From Prunus persica (taxonomy: Eukaryota; Streptophyta; Magnoliopsida; Rosales; Rosaceae), in NCBI RefSeq assembly GCF_000346465.2, contig NC_034009.1, positions 23,366,225-23,430,224 on the forward strand: DNA of 64,000 nt. The letters are read 5' to 3'. Below are positions 23,280-33,909 of the stretch, piece by piece. How positions within the stretch are numbered: position 1 is the stretch's first letter; every line of letters starts with the position of its first letter. The translations under genes and the position numbers were made by a program. The notes under the pieces were generated by a model, which was not told where the DNA came from, ran no database searches, and saw only the letters and a list, made by a program, of their open reading frames with translations.

Positions 23280-23933
23280 AAACATCGCATTAGGGTTGAA
23301 ATCTAGATTAGCAACATGGAAGGAAGATTATATATAAAAAGAATGAAATATTGGTATGTTTGAGCGAGATTTCCAATTCATTCCCTGCACATGTAGCGAT
23401 GAGTAATGTGAGTTGAGGGGGCCAAGGTAAGGGAACATCCGCTAGTGGGCTAAGACGTGCTCCTCCCTCCCTCCCTCGCTCCTGGTGCTGGGTGGGTGCG
23501 CACGCAGTTTATTTATATTGTGGATTGTGTTCATTGGAAGGGAAGCTCCATAAAGCTTCTTGCACGGCACCTACATTGCTCTTTTCTCTATAAATTAATA
23601 TGCTTTTTTACATCCATCTCACATTTGTGTTGTTGGATCATAATCATAAGATGAGAGCAATGGGTTGAAATCTGAATGAGGGTAATTAGTACAGAAAAAT
23701 AAGATAAGCCAAGAGATATTTAAGATGCTAACTTCTGTCGGTCGCCTAACTTTAGCACTTGAGCAATTGCATTAATGCCAAGGGAATTTGGTTTTATTTG
23801 CTCAAGAAGAAAGAAAGTAAAAAATAAATGTACCTGAAAAAAAAAAAAAAAGGATGAACAGAGGTTTTTGAAGGCTTGGATGACCAATATCAATATGGCA
23901 ATGAGTGTTAAGCAGTGGGACTCCTGGTGTGGA
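20470..23933. other. Intergenic region upstream of CFL1-like gene
   Basis: The part nearest 20.5 kb should be the CFL1-like promoter. The remainder is AT-rich with poly-T/A tracts, a short CT run near 22627 and an AC/CT compound microsatellite. A GC-richer stretch at 22440-22720 contains a weak inverted repeat (AATATTGGG and CCCAATATC) but no recognisable microRNA or protein. Confidence 0.4.
23203..23274. repeat. Compound (AC)n(CT)n microsatellite
   Basis: About 8 AC units run directly into about 28 CT units. Confidence 0.96.
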
Positions 23934-24840
23934 TGGGATGGGATTGGTTAAGACATCCCATTTCACATGTCCTTGTTGCCTGCAAAATTTTCTCTGTGTT
24001 TGGTTGTTGTTGTGGTTTTCTTTGTGTTTGGTCCCTTCAACAGGGTACAATGCATGCAGTGGTTTAAAACAATCACTTGATGGAAATCTATCATAGTTTA
24101 CCACTTTTGAAAAATAAAAATAAAGAAATTAAAGTTAATTGACAATTACAAACAACTAGATCTCTTAATTCACGTCATACTGTAATCTAACGATCAACAA
24201 TCGTAATTTCAGAAATCAAATCATTAGGGCGTTTCCAGTGGCCCAGGCTGGGGTGGGGGTGAGGGCCCAAAATTCATTTCCAGCAACAAGGGCTGGCCCG
24301 AAGGCAAAGTCAGCCAACGCGCGAGCTCGAATTTTGGACTGATGTCATCGCTAACTTCAGGTTGGCGTCAGCCCTCCAATTCAATTTTTTTTTTACCGTT
24401 TGCGTGCACGCGAGCGCCAGCTTCCGTCAACAGCTAGAAGCTACGTGGCGGTGTCTGGGCTCTCCAATTTCTTTTTGTCCTCCAATTCTATGACATCCAA
24501 TTTTTTTGCAATAAAATTATTATACAAAATAGAATTTTAAAAAAAAAAATACCCAAAAATTATTGAATTTTTTGGGATGGGATTGGTTAAGACATCCCAT
24601 TTCACATGTCCTTGTTGCCTGCAATATTTTCTCTGTGTTTGATTGTTGTTGTGGTTTTCTTTGTCTTTGGTCCCTTCAATAGGGTACAATGCATGCAGTG
24701 GTTTAAAACAATCACTTGATGGAAATCTATCATAGTTTACTACTCTTGAAACATCAAAATAGAGAAATGATCTCTTAATTCATGCAATACTGTAATCTAA
24801 CAATCAGCTAGCTATCGTAATTTCAGAAATTGGATCATTA
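23934..24840. repeat. Duplicated 0.3-kb block flanking a PIF fragment
   Basis: 23934-24226 and 24573-24840 are closely similar direct copies (shared start TGGGATGGGATTGGTTAAGA, shared end AGAAAT..ATCATTA), with one deletion of about 30 bp and scattered substitutions in the second. Copy 1 ends in TTA exactly where a PIF-family terminus begins. Copy 2 has the same TTA without the insert. Confidence 0.85.
24227..24572 (-). mobile_element. PIF/Harbinger terminal fragment (element B)
   Basis: It starts right after a TTA with GGGCGTTTCCAGTGG and resembles, as reverse complement, the right end of the full element at 30.1-30.5 kb. Shared features are the Pro/GC-rich terminus, TGACG..AGCCCT and a poly-T then ACCGTT phrase. 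Only about 346 bp of one end is present and no opposite terminus is visible. Confidence 0.65.
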
Positions 24841-24977
24841 GCATCCTACATTCAAGACAGGTTTATTTATGCCCATGCCCTTACTTCTTTTCTTTGCTAA
24901 AAAAGAAGAAGAAGAAGAAAAATAAGGGGTAATGCACAACAAGGTCATTCAATTATTGCAGGATCTTATCCATTACA

Positions 24978-26167
24978 GTGCGTTCGGATGAAGAATTTAA
25001 AAGTACAAAGGAATTCATGAATGATGGAATTTAGAATGACGAAAATCAATGGTCTAGAATTTGTAACTTTTTTGTTTGGGTAATGAATTTTTTGTTGTTG
25101 ATAAATTCCATGATTGCATTCATAATTCAACCAAAAAAGTCACTAGCCACAAAGAGCCAATACAAACTAGCCACAAAAGGGCCATTACAATAACGGAGCG
25201 TTCTAACATCAAAATTAAGACAATTTGATGTGTCTTCACTAACTATCATGCAGGATCGAAGAAACTCTGGCATAGGCATCCCAACTAAGATTGTAAACTT
25301 AGAATAATTTTAAAAAAAAAGTGGTGATTTCCCCACTCCAATTTTATCCACTTACACTCCATTTTATAACTAAAAAATGAGTGTAAGTGGATAAATTGGA
25401 CTGGGGAAATCATTCCATTAAAAAAAAGATAATGCTTGAAAAAACAAAGCCATAACAATACAAATAAAACTTTCACAAGGGAGAGATGAAAAGCTCTCAC
25501 AAAGGAAAGCTGAAAAACTCTCACAAAAAGGAGAGGTGAAAACTACCAGAGAACCCAAAGAGTCTCTGCAACTGATTCCAAACATAATGAAATTGCAAAA
25601 AAGATGGTGGTGGAGATCCGACGCCGAAATGCAGGTGAAGATTCGACGCTAAGATGCAGCCACCTATAATTGTTGAATGAAAATTATAACAAAACTAAGA
25701 CAAATAGGGAAAACCATTTGTCTTTGAAAATGGGGAAAGAGGTGAAAGGAGGAATAGAAGAGGGGAGAAGGGGGAAGAACAATGACTTCCTCCCCCCTCA
25801 AAGTGAAAAAGGCTTTATGAGTGTTTTTTGGGAGAAATGGGGCTAGGGTTTTGGAGAATAAATTATTAATCATCGATATTTAATTATGTTTGGGTAACAA
25901 ATTTAAATACATAATTTAACTTTTATTTGTAAAGTTATCTTTTTTTAAAACTCAATCTCTCTTGGAATTTTAAAAAAGACGACTTTTAGATTAAATTTAA
26001 AATTGAGATTTATGACCTCCAAATTCCATGTTTTTTTTCCATGCGAAAATTTTAAATTTCTATGTTTAAAAACAAAAAAAATCCAAACACTGGAATTAGG
26101 TCATGTCAATTTAGAAATTATGACTTCTGTCAAAATCTCAAGTTTATTTCCCTCATCCAAACGCACC
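24978..26167. mobile_element. Possible 1.2-kb terminal-inverted-repeat element
   Basis: GTGCGTTCGGATGAAG at the left faces CTCATCCAAACGCAC at the right (about 14 of 16 bases complementary). The flanks carry CATTACA and CATTATG, a poor target duplication. There is no coding sequence. The interior includes the hairpin at 25325-25412. The boundaries are uncertain. Confidence 0.4.
25325..25412. repeat. Near-perfect 88-bp hairpin
   Basis: A 35-nt left arm starting TGATTTCCCCACTCCAATTT pairs with a 34-nt right arm, with one mismatch and one indel, around a 19-nt A/T-rich loop. It looks like a miniature inverted-repeat insertion or the core of one. Confidence 0.75.
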
Positions 26168-26224
26168 ATTATGGTATGCTTCTGTGTTACAAGCTGAAAC
26201 CTGTTTTTTTTTAAACAAGTGATA

Positions 26225-26487
26225 ATTTGGGCATCAAGATTGAAAATTTTGCAGGTGAAAATAGAGGGAGACTCTAAGACACTTATACAAATTGTTACAA
26301 GAAAAACTGATACACCTTGGAACTTAAAATCCAGATATTTGGCGACTACTTGCAAATTTTGGCTACTAAAAAGAAAGCTAATATGGTTACTAATCAATTA
26401 GCTAAGAATAGGAATGAGTATAATAACTCTTCTATTTGGTTTACTAAATTTCCAATGGATGTAGTTATTATGTTTCACTTTAATATG
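26225..26487 (+). pseudogene. LINE-type RNase H domain remnant
   Basis: The frame reads VKIEGDSKTLIQ, then TPWNLK. In another frame it reads ANMVTNQLAKNRN and finally IWFTKFPMDVVI before a stop. These are the usual landmarks of the RNase H domain at the end of plant LINE polyproteins. At least one frameshift is present, and no reverse transcriptase lies upstream. The PIF element inserted immediately 3' of it. Confidence 0.7.
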
Positions 26488-26948
26488 TAAGAGCACTTCC
26501 ACCAGTTGACTCTTGCCATAGCAAGATTAGCCCTAGGGCAGGTACTATTCACGTGAATAGTGGCTGCCCTAGCCCCCTCCAGCAAAATGTGTTTCCAGCA
26601 GTTGGGGCTTGCCATGGCAATTACTATTCATTTTTTTGTTTTTTTTCACAATTTTGTTTACTTAAACAATTAATTTGGATAATATTTTCAGATAAGATTT
26701 TTGGGTTCCTACGTGTCAATACTATTCATATCGGATAAGATTTTCGGTTTCAAATTTCAGATAAATTTCAGATACATTTCAAAATTCAAATTTCAGATAA
26801 ATTCAAAATGTCCAATTTCAGATACATTTCGGAATTCAAATTTCAGATAAATTTGAAATTTGAAATTTCATTTGAATTTCAAATTTCAGATAAGATTTTC
26901 ACCCTCTAAGATTGCGCCGCGTGTCATATCTATCTGTGTACATTTTTC

Positions 26949-26955
26949 TATAAAA
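26949..26955 (+). promoter_or_regulatory. TATA box of PIF transposase
   Basis: TATAAAA lies about 90 bp upstream of the transposase ATG, inside the left end of the element. Confidence 0.55.
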
Positions 26956-27038
26956 TCAGAGGTTCAGCTCATACCTCCCACACCAGTTCTTCTCTACATT
27001 TCCATTTCTCAAATTTTAGATTTCATTCTCCATTCTCA

Positions 27039-28421
27039 ATGGCAGACATGGAAGAGGTTTTGGAGAGGCAAGAGCGAGAAACTAGAGAAAGAATGCGTAG
27101 ACGAGCTGCAAGCAAAAGGGCGCAGAGAGAACTAGATGAGCAACTTGGCATAGCAGTTGCTTTGCTGGAGGAAGAAAAGCAGGCTCGCCGTGGTTCACGA
27201 GAAGGCCGTCGCCCAAATGTGGACAGACATAGACATAGACATTCCCGGGGTAAGAATCTTATGAAAGATTATTTTATCCCACAATCTCTGTACTCTGATG
27301 TTCATTTTCGAGGGAGATATAGAATGCAACCCCATTTGTTCAATAAAATCATGCATGATATTTGCAATTATGATGAATATTTTGTTCAAAAGAGAAATTG
27401 TGCTGGAAATTTGGGACTTCTTCCAGAGCAGAAGTTCACAGCTGTGATACGAATGTTGGCGTATGGGTCATCTGCTGATCAGGTGGATGAGATTGCTCGG
27501 ATGGGGAAGTCCACTATTTTGGAGAGTTTGGTGCGATTTTGTGATGCAGTGGAAACTCTGTACACCAGAGACTACCTCTGCAGACCTACGCCCAGGGACA
27601 TGCAAAGGCTTCTCCAAAAAGTTGAGTCTCGAGGATTCCCTGGCATGATTGGTAGCATTGACTGCATGCACTGGCAGTGGAAAAATTGTCCAACTGCTTG
27701 GCAAGGGGACTACGGAAATAGAAAAGGGCAGAAAAGTATCATCCTGGAAGCAGTTGCTGGTTTTGATACATGGGTTTGGCACGCCTTCTTCGGAGTTGCC
27801 GGATCTCAAAACGATTTGAATGTCCTAGGTCAATCCCCGGTGTTCAATGATGTTTTGAGAGGTGAAGCCCCAAATATCACATATGAAATTAACAATACCA
27901 TCTACCAGACCGGGTATTATCTAGCTGATGACATATACCCGAGGTGGACAACATTTGTGAAAACAATTCCACATCCCCGATCCCATAAGGAAAATTTTTT
28001 TGCTCGCTATCAAGAGGGGTACAGAAAAGATGTTGAGAGGTGCTTTGGTATCCTTCAAGCTCGGTGGGCTATTATCAGGGGCGCTGCACGCCTATTTGAC
28101 GAGGAGGTGCTTAGGAGTATAATGATGACTTGTATCATCCTCCATAATATGATTGTGAAAGATGAATATGATTACGATGCTGATGACGTGTATGAACCAA
28201 ATCCCATGGACACGGCCCTAACACGAATTTATGAAAAACCAGTGGGGCCAAATAGAGAAGCAATGCAGCATGAACCATTGGTTAGAGACGGTAGTTTCAT
28301 GCCTCGTATGATTGATCGCTACACGGAGATGCAATCGTCGTATATTCATGAACACTGTCAAGTTGACTTGATGGAGCATTTATTGGCGGTGAAAGGCAAT
28401 GAAGGAAATGAAGGTCAATAA
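27039..28421 (+). CDS. PIF/Harbinger transposase (HARBI1/ALP1-like DDE nuclease)
   Basis: Single open frame of 460 residues. The N-terminus (1-75) is Arg/Glu-rich and helical, ending in a basic patch (RHRHRHSRGK). A helix-turn-helix-like region (MLAYGSSADQVDEIARMGKSTI, about 139-160) precedes the DDE_4 nuclease. Its likely catalytic acids are D208 (IGSIDCMHW), D297 (YYLADDIYP) and E333 (DVERCFGILQARW), all present. In this superfamily the transposase cuts at TTA/TAA sites together with the Myb-like partner. A later ATG-rich N-terminus is possible, but this start follows the TATA box at a normal distance. Domesticated relatives exist, yet the intact TIRs and neighbour gene favour a transposon gene. 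Confidence 0.93.
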   Translation: MADMEEVLERQERETRERMRRRAASKRAQRELDEQLGIAVALLEEEKQARRGSREGRRPNVDRHRHRHSRGKNLMKDYFIPQSLYSDVHFRGRYRMQPHLFNKIMHDICNYDEYFVQKRNCAGNLGLLPEQKFTAVIRMLAYGSSADQVDEIARMGKSTILESLVRFCDAVETLYTRDYLCRPTPRDMQRLLQKVESRGFPGMIGSIDCMHWQWKNCPTAWQGDYGNRKGQKSIILEAVAGFDTWVWHAFFGVAGSQNDLNVLGQSPVFNDVLRGEAPNITYEINNTIYQTGYYLADDIYPRWTTFVKTIPHPRSHKENFFARYQEGYRKDVERCFGILQARWAIIRGAARLFDEEVLRSIMMTCIILHNMIVKDEYDYDADDVYEPNPMDTALTRIYEKPVGPNREAMQHEPLVRDGSFMPRMIDRYTEMQSSYIHEHCQVDLMEHLLAVKGNEGNEGQ

Positions 28422-28812
28422 AGTGAAGTGAAGAAGTTGTTTTTATTTTATTATGTTTATGTTGTATGTTGTTTATTTTTGTTGTGAGTGGGTTGTTTAT
28501 GTTTTATGCTTTGGTTGTGGGTTGTTTATTTTTTATGCTTTGGTTGTGGTTTGTTTTTTATGTATGGAATGTTTTGAATAAAAAGGATTTTTGTTGAATA
28601 TTTTCTTTATTGACTAAAAGAAAAGCAATACAACTCATAATAAAATAAAATACATGAATTAAACAAAACAAAAAATACAATGAAATGAAAGGTACATAAA
28701 TTAAAGAAAACAAAAAATACAATGAAATCAAAGGTACATGAATTAAAGAAAACAAAAAATACAATGAAATCAAATGCAAGTAAACTAAGACATGAAAGGC
28801 AAACAAACTATT

Positions 28813-29918
28813 TTAATGGTTTCCATCATTTAACCAATCCGTGTTGCTAGGTCCATCGTCACGAAAAAGTCTTCGTCTCATAACATCCCTTCGTTCTAGC
28901 TTCCAATATTGTTTTGTTTCAGGGGACATATGGCTTGTATCCATGGCCATGGTTTCCCGATCTTTTTTTTCAATGTTTTGTTCGCGTACATACTCCCTTT
29001 CTTTGCGTACATACTCCCTTTCTTTTGCATATTCTACTTGAATAGCCATATCGTGCTCTTGTTGTTTCAAGTCCATTTCAATTCTCATGGCTTGGTGCTT
29101 TGAAAGTTCCTCCAAAAATTGAGATGCATTCTTGCTAGAATTACTCCCTCTCTTCGCCTTCGCCGCCTTCCTCCCAATAGGCCTTGGCTCATTTTCAATG
29201 GGTGAGTCTAGATTCATCGGGGAATCCATAGGTGAATCCGATGCCGGCGTCTCACGAAGTGGAGTCTCGTTCAAGACTACCGTCGGACCGGTTGGAATAA
29301 TTTGGAATCTCTTACAAGTCTTCACCACCTCCCAACAATGGGTATGGTTGAAACTTTTTTTCCCTTGGCCAGTAGCACCAAACCATATTTGTGCTTGTAT
29401 AATCTATAAAAAAAAAAAATGAAATGGAAATGCAAGAGAATTTTTAAAATATTGGCAATGCAACATGTAAAAAAAAACTAATGGAAATTAAAGAAATAAT
29501 AAAAAAATGCAACATGTATTAAAAAAAACTAGAGACATATTAACAAAATATATAAATTGCAAGAAACATTTAAATAAAAATTAATATGACATAGAAATTA
29601 ATAGAAGAAAAATGACAAATAATTTACCTCACTGCTAAGATTTTCTCCGCTTCGATGGTTGTCAATCGCTTTTGCTAAGGCATTTCTCCATTTCCCCAAC
29701 TCTTTATTAAGAACTTTCCACCTACTGGATAATGCCATTTCTGTACGTGTAGAACCAATTGCCCTTTCACAAAATGCTTGATGAATTTTTTTCCACATAT
29801 GAGAAAATTTAATCTCATTGCCCGTTACGGGACAATGACTAACTTGGACCCAAGCCTCACACAAGCTAACATCTTCCATCATGCTCCATGCCCCTCCATT
29901 TTCATTAGAAGAACCCAT
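28813..29918 (-). CDS. PIF-associated Myb/SANT-like protein (ORF1, NAM-associated C-terminus)
   Basis: Two exons (29918-29628 and 29403-28813) in phase 0 encode 293 residues. Exon 1 carries a trihelix/Myb-like DNA-binding fold (GGAWSMMEDVSLCEAWVQVS, then FSHMWKKIHQAF and LSSRWKVLNKELGKW). Exon 2 starts IIQAQIWFGATGQGKKSFNH, has a KAAKAKRG basic patch and ends in a coiled-coil region rich in Glu/Arg with two REYVRKE-like units. Such proteins are often misnamed glutathione S-transferase T3-like. In PIF/Harbinger elements this partner binds the termini and recruits the transposase. It converges on the transposase gene within one element. Confidence 0.85.
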
Positions 29919-30483
29919 AATATGCTAGAAAAAAAATTACAACTTCAAAGTGAAAAAATATTGAATAGAAAGTGAATAAAATTTGAGGAGAAAGTGAACA
30001 ATAGTAGAAGGAGAAGAAAATATATGAGGAGTTGGTGTTAAAAGTGAAGAGTATTGGTTGGTATTTATACACAAAAAATTCTGTAATTTTTGTGTATTTT
30101 TTTAAAAAAAATTCGATTTTTTTTCAATTTTTTTTGGCAGAAAAATTGGCTGTCGTTGGATTGAAGAAAAAATTCCAATCGGAGCGACCAGAGGCCGCCA
30201 CGTGTCAAAGAGCCGTTGGCGGCACTGTAGCGTTGATTTGAATTTTTTTTTAACGTTGGCGCGTGCAATGCACGCGCTAACGGTAAAAAAAAATTCAAAA
30301 TTTCAGGGCTAGCGTCAGCTATTTTGTCCCAGACTTCGGGTCCGAGCTTGGGCCGAATTCGCCTTCGGACCTGCCCGTTTTGCTGGCCCCCACTCTCGCC
30401 CGGACTGGACTTTTGCTGGACTTCGTTTTTTACCCCAAACTCCCCCCAGCCCGAGTTTTCCAGCCCTGCTGGAAATGCTCTAA

Positions 30484-31081
30484 GGAAATAAGTTTCCCCT
30501 TCCCAAAGGGGATCTCATTTGTAATGTTTTTCTGTTTTTTTTTTAAAAATAAAAAATAAAAAAAGGCTTTTTGATTGTATTGAGTTTACACATGGCCACT
30601 CTCATAAAAGTCCAGTCCAGGGTTGAAAAACTGGAACCCCAAGTGATAAATCACCAACATTGAAAATTGAAATTGGAGCAAGGCTTTTGGGTTTGGGCCT
30701 GCCCTTCCAATAACAGCAACAAAAAAACAAAACAAAAAATTATATAAAAATTTAATACGTGTAGCAGTAAATAGCACGCGAGAGGAACTTCGATGGAAGG
30801 TAAGAGGTGACGGAGGACCCAAATTGGTTCAATCAAAGTAAGAACTTGGAACTTTCGTGGTTTCTAGAAAGAAAGATGTAAAAGTCAATAATCCCAAGCC
30901 CGGGGCATTAAAGTCATTATAAAAAAAAGAACAAAATTTCCCATCTGTGCTCGAGGACCCCTTCTTGCTTCTTCTCTTGTGAAATCAGCCAATTTCTGTT
31001 TCAATTTGATTCACCAGACCCCTCAAAACACAAAGATCACAAGATTTGATCGATCACCCCTCACAAACAAAACAGAGAGAG
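30484..31081. other. Intergenic, upstream of LITAF gene
   Basis: Poly-A/T tracts and a short unplaced sequence between the transposon and the LITAF gene. The part from about 30900 should hold its promoter and leader. No gene is seen. Confidence 0.45.
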
Positions 31082-31700
31082 ATGTCGAAGGTGGACGAGC
31101 CGGTGATGGGCGTTCCGTTCTACGTCGTACAGAATCCTTACCAAGCAGGCGCGATCCCCCCAAACGCCGTCTATGGCGACCCAAAGGGCATCCCTATCCA
31201 CCAAACCATTTACAGAGACACTCCCGCTCCCTTCAACTGCGTTTACTGTGGTAATTCCGGACTTACCCACGTCAGGTAAATTCCGGGATTTCTTTTGGCG
31301 CAGGAGATTTTGGTGTCTGTTCATGTTATTGTTGATGGTTGAAATTGGTTTTGATCATTGATGGTCTTTGATGTTTGAATCCCAGATCAAAGCCAAGCCT
31401 GGCAGCTGTTGTGGCTTGCATGATGCCTATGTTTCTTGGATGCTGCTTTCTTTTGCCTTCATGCGACTGTCTCTGGCATAAATATCATCATTGCCCAAGT
31501 TGCCAAGAGAAGGTAAACTAACCACTCTCTCGATTCTGAGCCTATCTTACTCTGTATGCTTTGATCACTTTGATTTTTGGTTAGAAATTTATCATGGGTT
31601 TTGTTTTGTTTTCTAGGTTGGTGATTTTGAGAAGTCAGATCCTTGTATTGTTGCGGATCCTCCACACTGGACAGAACACAGCTTTGCACTGCCTGCATGA
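31082..31700 (+). CDS. LITAF-domain protein (GILP-like)
   Basis: Three exons (31082-31275, 31386-31512, 31617-31700) encode 134 residues. The LITAF (SIMPLE-like) domain has the paired zinc half-sites C53-x2-C56 (NCVYCGNSG) and H100-C101-x2-C104 (HHCPSCQEK). A hydrophobic Cys-rich segment (about 71-91) lies between them and dips into the membrane. A Tyr/Pro-rich N-terminus contains PNAVYGDPKG. The only named plant member, GILP, localises to the plasma membrane and modulates cell death through LSD1; that is family knowledge. All introns are GT-AG. The short last exon ends SFALPA. The gene looks complete. Confidence 0.9.
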
Positions 31701-33619
31701 CCTTCACTTTGTGTATGCGGCTTCTTCTCCGCTTCTGTCTTTGAACCCCATATTTACATATTTTGCGATACATGTATTCTTAAGATGCTGTATAAATCTA
31801 CTACTTCCCCTTTAGCATCTATATGGAGTTTGGAAAATTGGTGGCTTGGCTGCGTAATAATATAGATTGATTGTAATTTTTAATATGTGCAACCTTTTCA
31901 TCAAATGCTTTTGTCAATTTCAACGTGCATGCGATTGCATTTGCAATTTCAAATTCTTGCGCCTGAGATGTTGTTACACACCTATACTTTTTGTGGGAGT
32001 TGTGAGCTGTTTCATCAGTTTCATCAGGAGGAGCCATACTAGGTTGATCAATAAGGTACCAAAATTTAGTAATTAAGTTCCTAATCAAAAGCTTGGAAAC
32101 CCTTTTCCAGTGTGGTGCTTCTTTACTGCAAAACCAGGCCTCTGAGGTCTAGTTCACAGCAGGGTCATGTGGCTCTTGTTCAACCGTGACACCGCTCATG
32201 TTTTGAACTCCATCTAAACTTGCTTGAACCGTGTCTCGAGATTGGTAGTGGTTTGATCAGGAATAACAGGGTTGTTTGAAATTGGCTTCCATGGAAAAGC
32301 AATGTTGTTGGGGTAAAGATGACAGATATCAAGCAAATCGAGTGACTCTCATTTTTTAGCAAGACAATGCTTCTTAGAACTTGCTTTGCATATGCCAACT
32401 TCCTTTAGGAACTTGAGACCGCTATCAGTGAATTTCGCATCTGGTGTATATGAACTTCTCCATTGTTTTTGTAAATTGCAAATTCCCTGACGAAGGGATT
32501 TGCGCTTGCAGTTTAGGTGCGTAAAATGACCAAACCAAATGCGTGTATATGAGCGCTATGGCTCTATCTCGAATCTCGAATTGATGATGTCAGGTGAGAA
32601 AACAGAACCAAAATAAATAAATAAATGATTTGAAGGTTGCAAGGACGCAATTACTAAAACAAATTGGGAATTCTTTTATAAATCGTCACTAAACGGCGCA
32701 GTTTGATACTGCGATTTTTTATTTCTTACAAGAGTTGAAGTCAGAATATTATTTTTAAGTACAAGTGATTAGGAGAAGAAGTTTACACAAATATTCATTG
32801 GATGTCTGGAAGTTTCGAACTTCTGTCCACATAAGTAGAGGTGAAAGAACTCAACCATCTTAGCTATATCCCACATTTAGAATACATTTTAAGTTAGAGA
32901 ATTTGCAGTTGCGCTAATTGGGCCAAGTCGCATTATTTGCGCAACTGAAGAGTTTTATGTTTTCAAGTCACATTATTTGCTTAATTGAAGAGTTTTATGT
33001 TTTCATGACAAGCGTAATTAGCCCCATGGACCCGACAAAAAAAAAAGGGGACGATTGTGAATGCCTTTAGTAGGTGCTAGTAGAGCCTAGTATATATGGT
33101 CACATATTGTACAGGGGGTCCTTAATAGCCATCCGATTAAGTGTAGAGTCATTATTGTACTGCTGGATTCGACCCCGTCATTTTAATTCCTCAACATAGC
33201 TACTCATTATAAAAGCTCCTCATATTGTAGGCTTCCTAACTGAGCTCGCCCCCTTGCAGTGAGAGTGCAGTCATCTTTCAGACTAAGTGTTTCAGTCCAT
33301 CAGAAACAAACACATGACTATCGTGACTTGGATTAACAGTATGACCATTTCGAACTTGACTGAATAACAGAAATAACAGAAGAATGATCCGAATCATCAG
33401 TTTCCGCTACATTAGTCTTCAATAAATCAACCGCCCTCTAAACAACAACTTTCGTCACAGTTAAATAAATTTGGTTTCAGATTCGCATTGTCAGCAAAAA
33501 CAATAAGAAATGAAATGAACACGTACCTCATCTATGAGTTCCTCAAGAAGCTCATACATCCCGGTGGAAATCTGTTGCCCCATGGAAGAAGAGGTCCAGC
33601 ATGAGATAAAAGAACCTGT
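31701..33619. other. Intergenic between LITAF and MIR169
   Basis: It begins with the LITAF 3' untranslated region (to about 31900). The rest is AT-rich with no supported gene, including short repeated phrases near 32905-33005 (GTCGCATTATTTGC and CACATTATTTGC with GAAGAGTTTTATGTTTTCA). Confidence 0.4.
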
Positions 33620-33752
33620 CTCGGTAGCCAAGGAGACTGCCTGTAGATCACACAAGGATTCTAAACCAAGCTTAGCTATAGCGCCACATTATATTTAGAG
33701 AGAGAGAGAGAGCCCTTGGGAGGCTGCAGGCAAGTCATCCTTGGCTACAAAA
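33620..33752 (-). ncRNA. MIR169: MIR169 precursor
   Basis: On the minus strand 33747-33727 reads TAGCCAAGGATGACTTGCCTG, which matches the conserved miR169h-n-type mature sequence as I remember it. About 85 nt further on (about 33643-33623) the strand reads TACAGGCAGTCTCCTTGGCTACC, which pairs with it to give a foldback with small bulges. That is the known 5p/3p layout for miR169. miR169 targets NF-YA (CCAAT-binding) mRNAs. A TATA box upstream at 33904-33897 fits a primary transcript start near 33870. I could not fold it computationally, but the mature arm and star-arm match are clear. Confidence 0.88.
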
Positions 33753-33896
33753 CAAGGCTCTTTATCCTCATGTAGGACCTTTCTTCCCTCATCGTTATCA
33801 CATATAATATAAAAGATATATAAAGATATATATATATATATATATATATATCACCCCACTGGGTTTGGCTTGTCCAATGCAATGCTTCAGAGCCTG

Positions 33897-33904
33897 TATT
33901 TATA
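33897..33904 (-). promoter_or_regulatory. TATA box for MIR169 transcript, with adjacent CCAAT-type motif
   Basis: The minus strand reads ATTGGCTATAAATACAGG: a strong TATAAATA preceded directly by ATTGG, the inverted CCAAT motif. It lies about 150 nt upstream of the mature miR169. A TA-repeat (about 33827-33851) sits between it and the hairpin. Confidence 0.65.
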
Positions 33905-33909
33905 GCCAA

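Larger units (their letters stand above)
26491..30480 (+). mobile_element. PIF/Harbinger transposon (element A), apparently complete
   Basis: 3990 bp bounded by TAA at 26488-26490 and 30481-30483, the 3-bp target duplication typical of PIF/Harbinger. The terminal inverted repeats are GAGCACTTCCACCAG on the left and, as reverse complement, GAGCATTTCCAGCAG on the right (12 of 15 match). It carries both genes expected of this superfamily in convergent order, a DDE transposase (+) and a Myb/SANT-like protein (-), each with an open frame. Subterminal regions have short repeated phrases (ATTTCAGATAA on the left). I see no disabling lesion. Confidence 0.92.
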
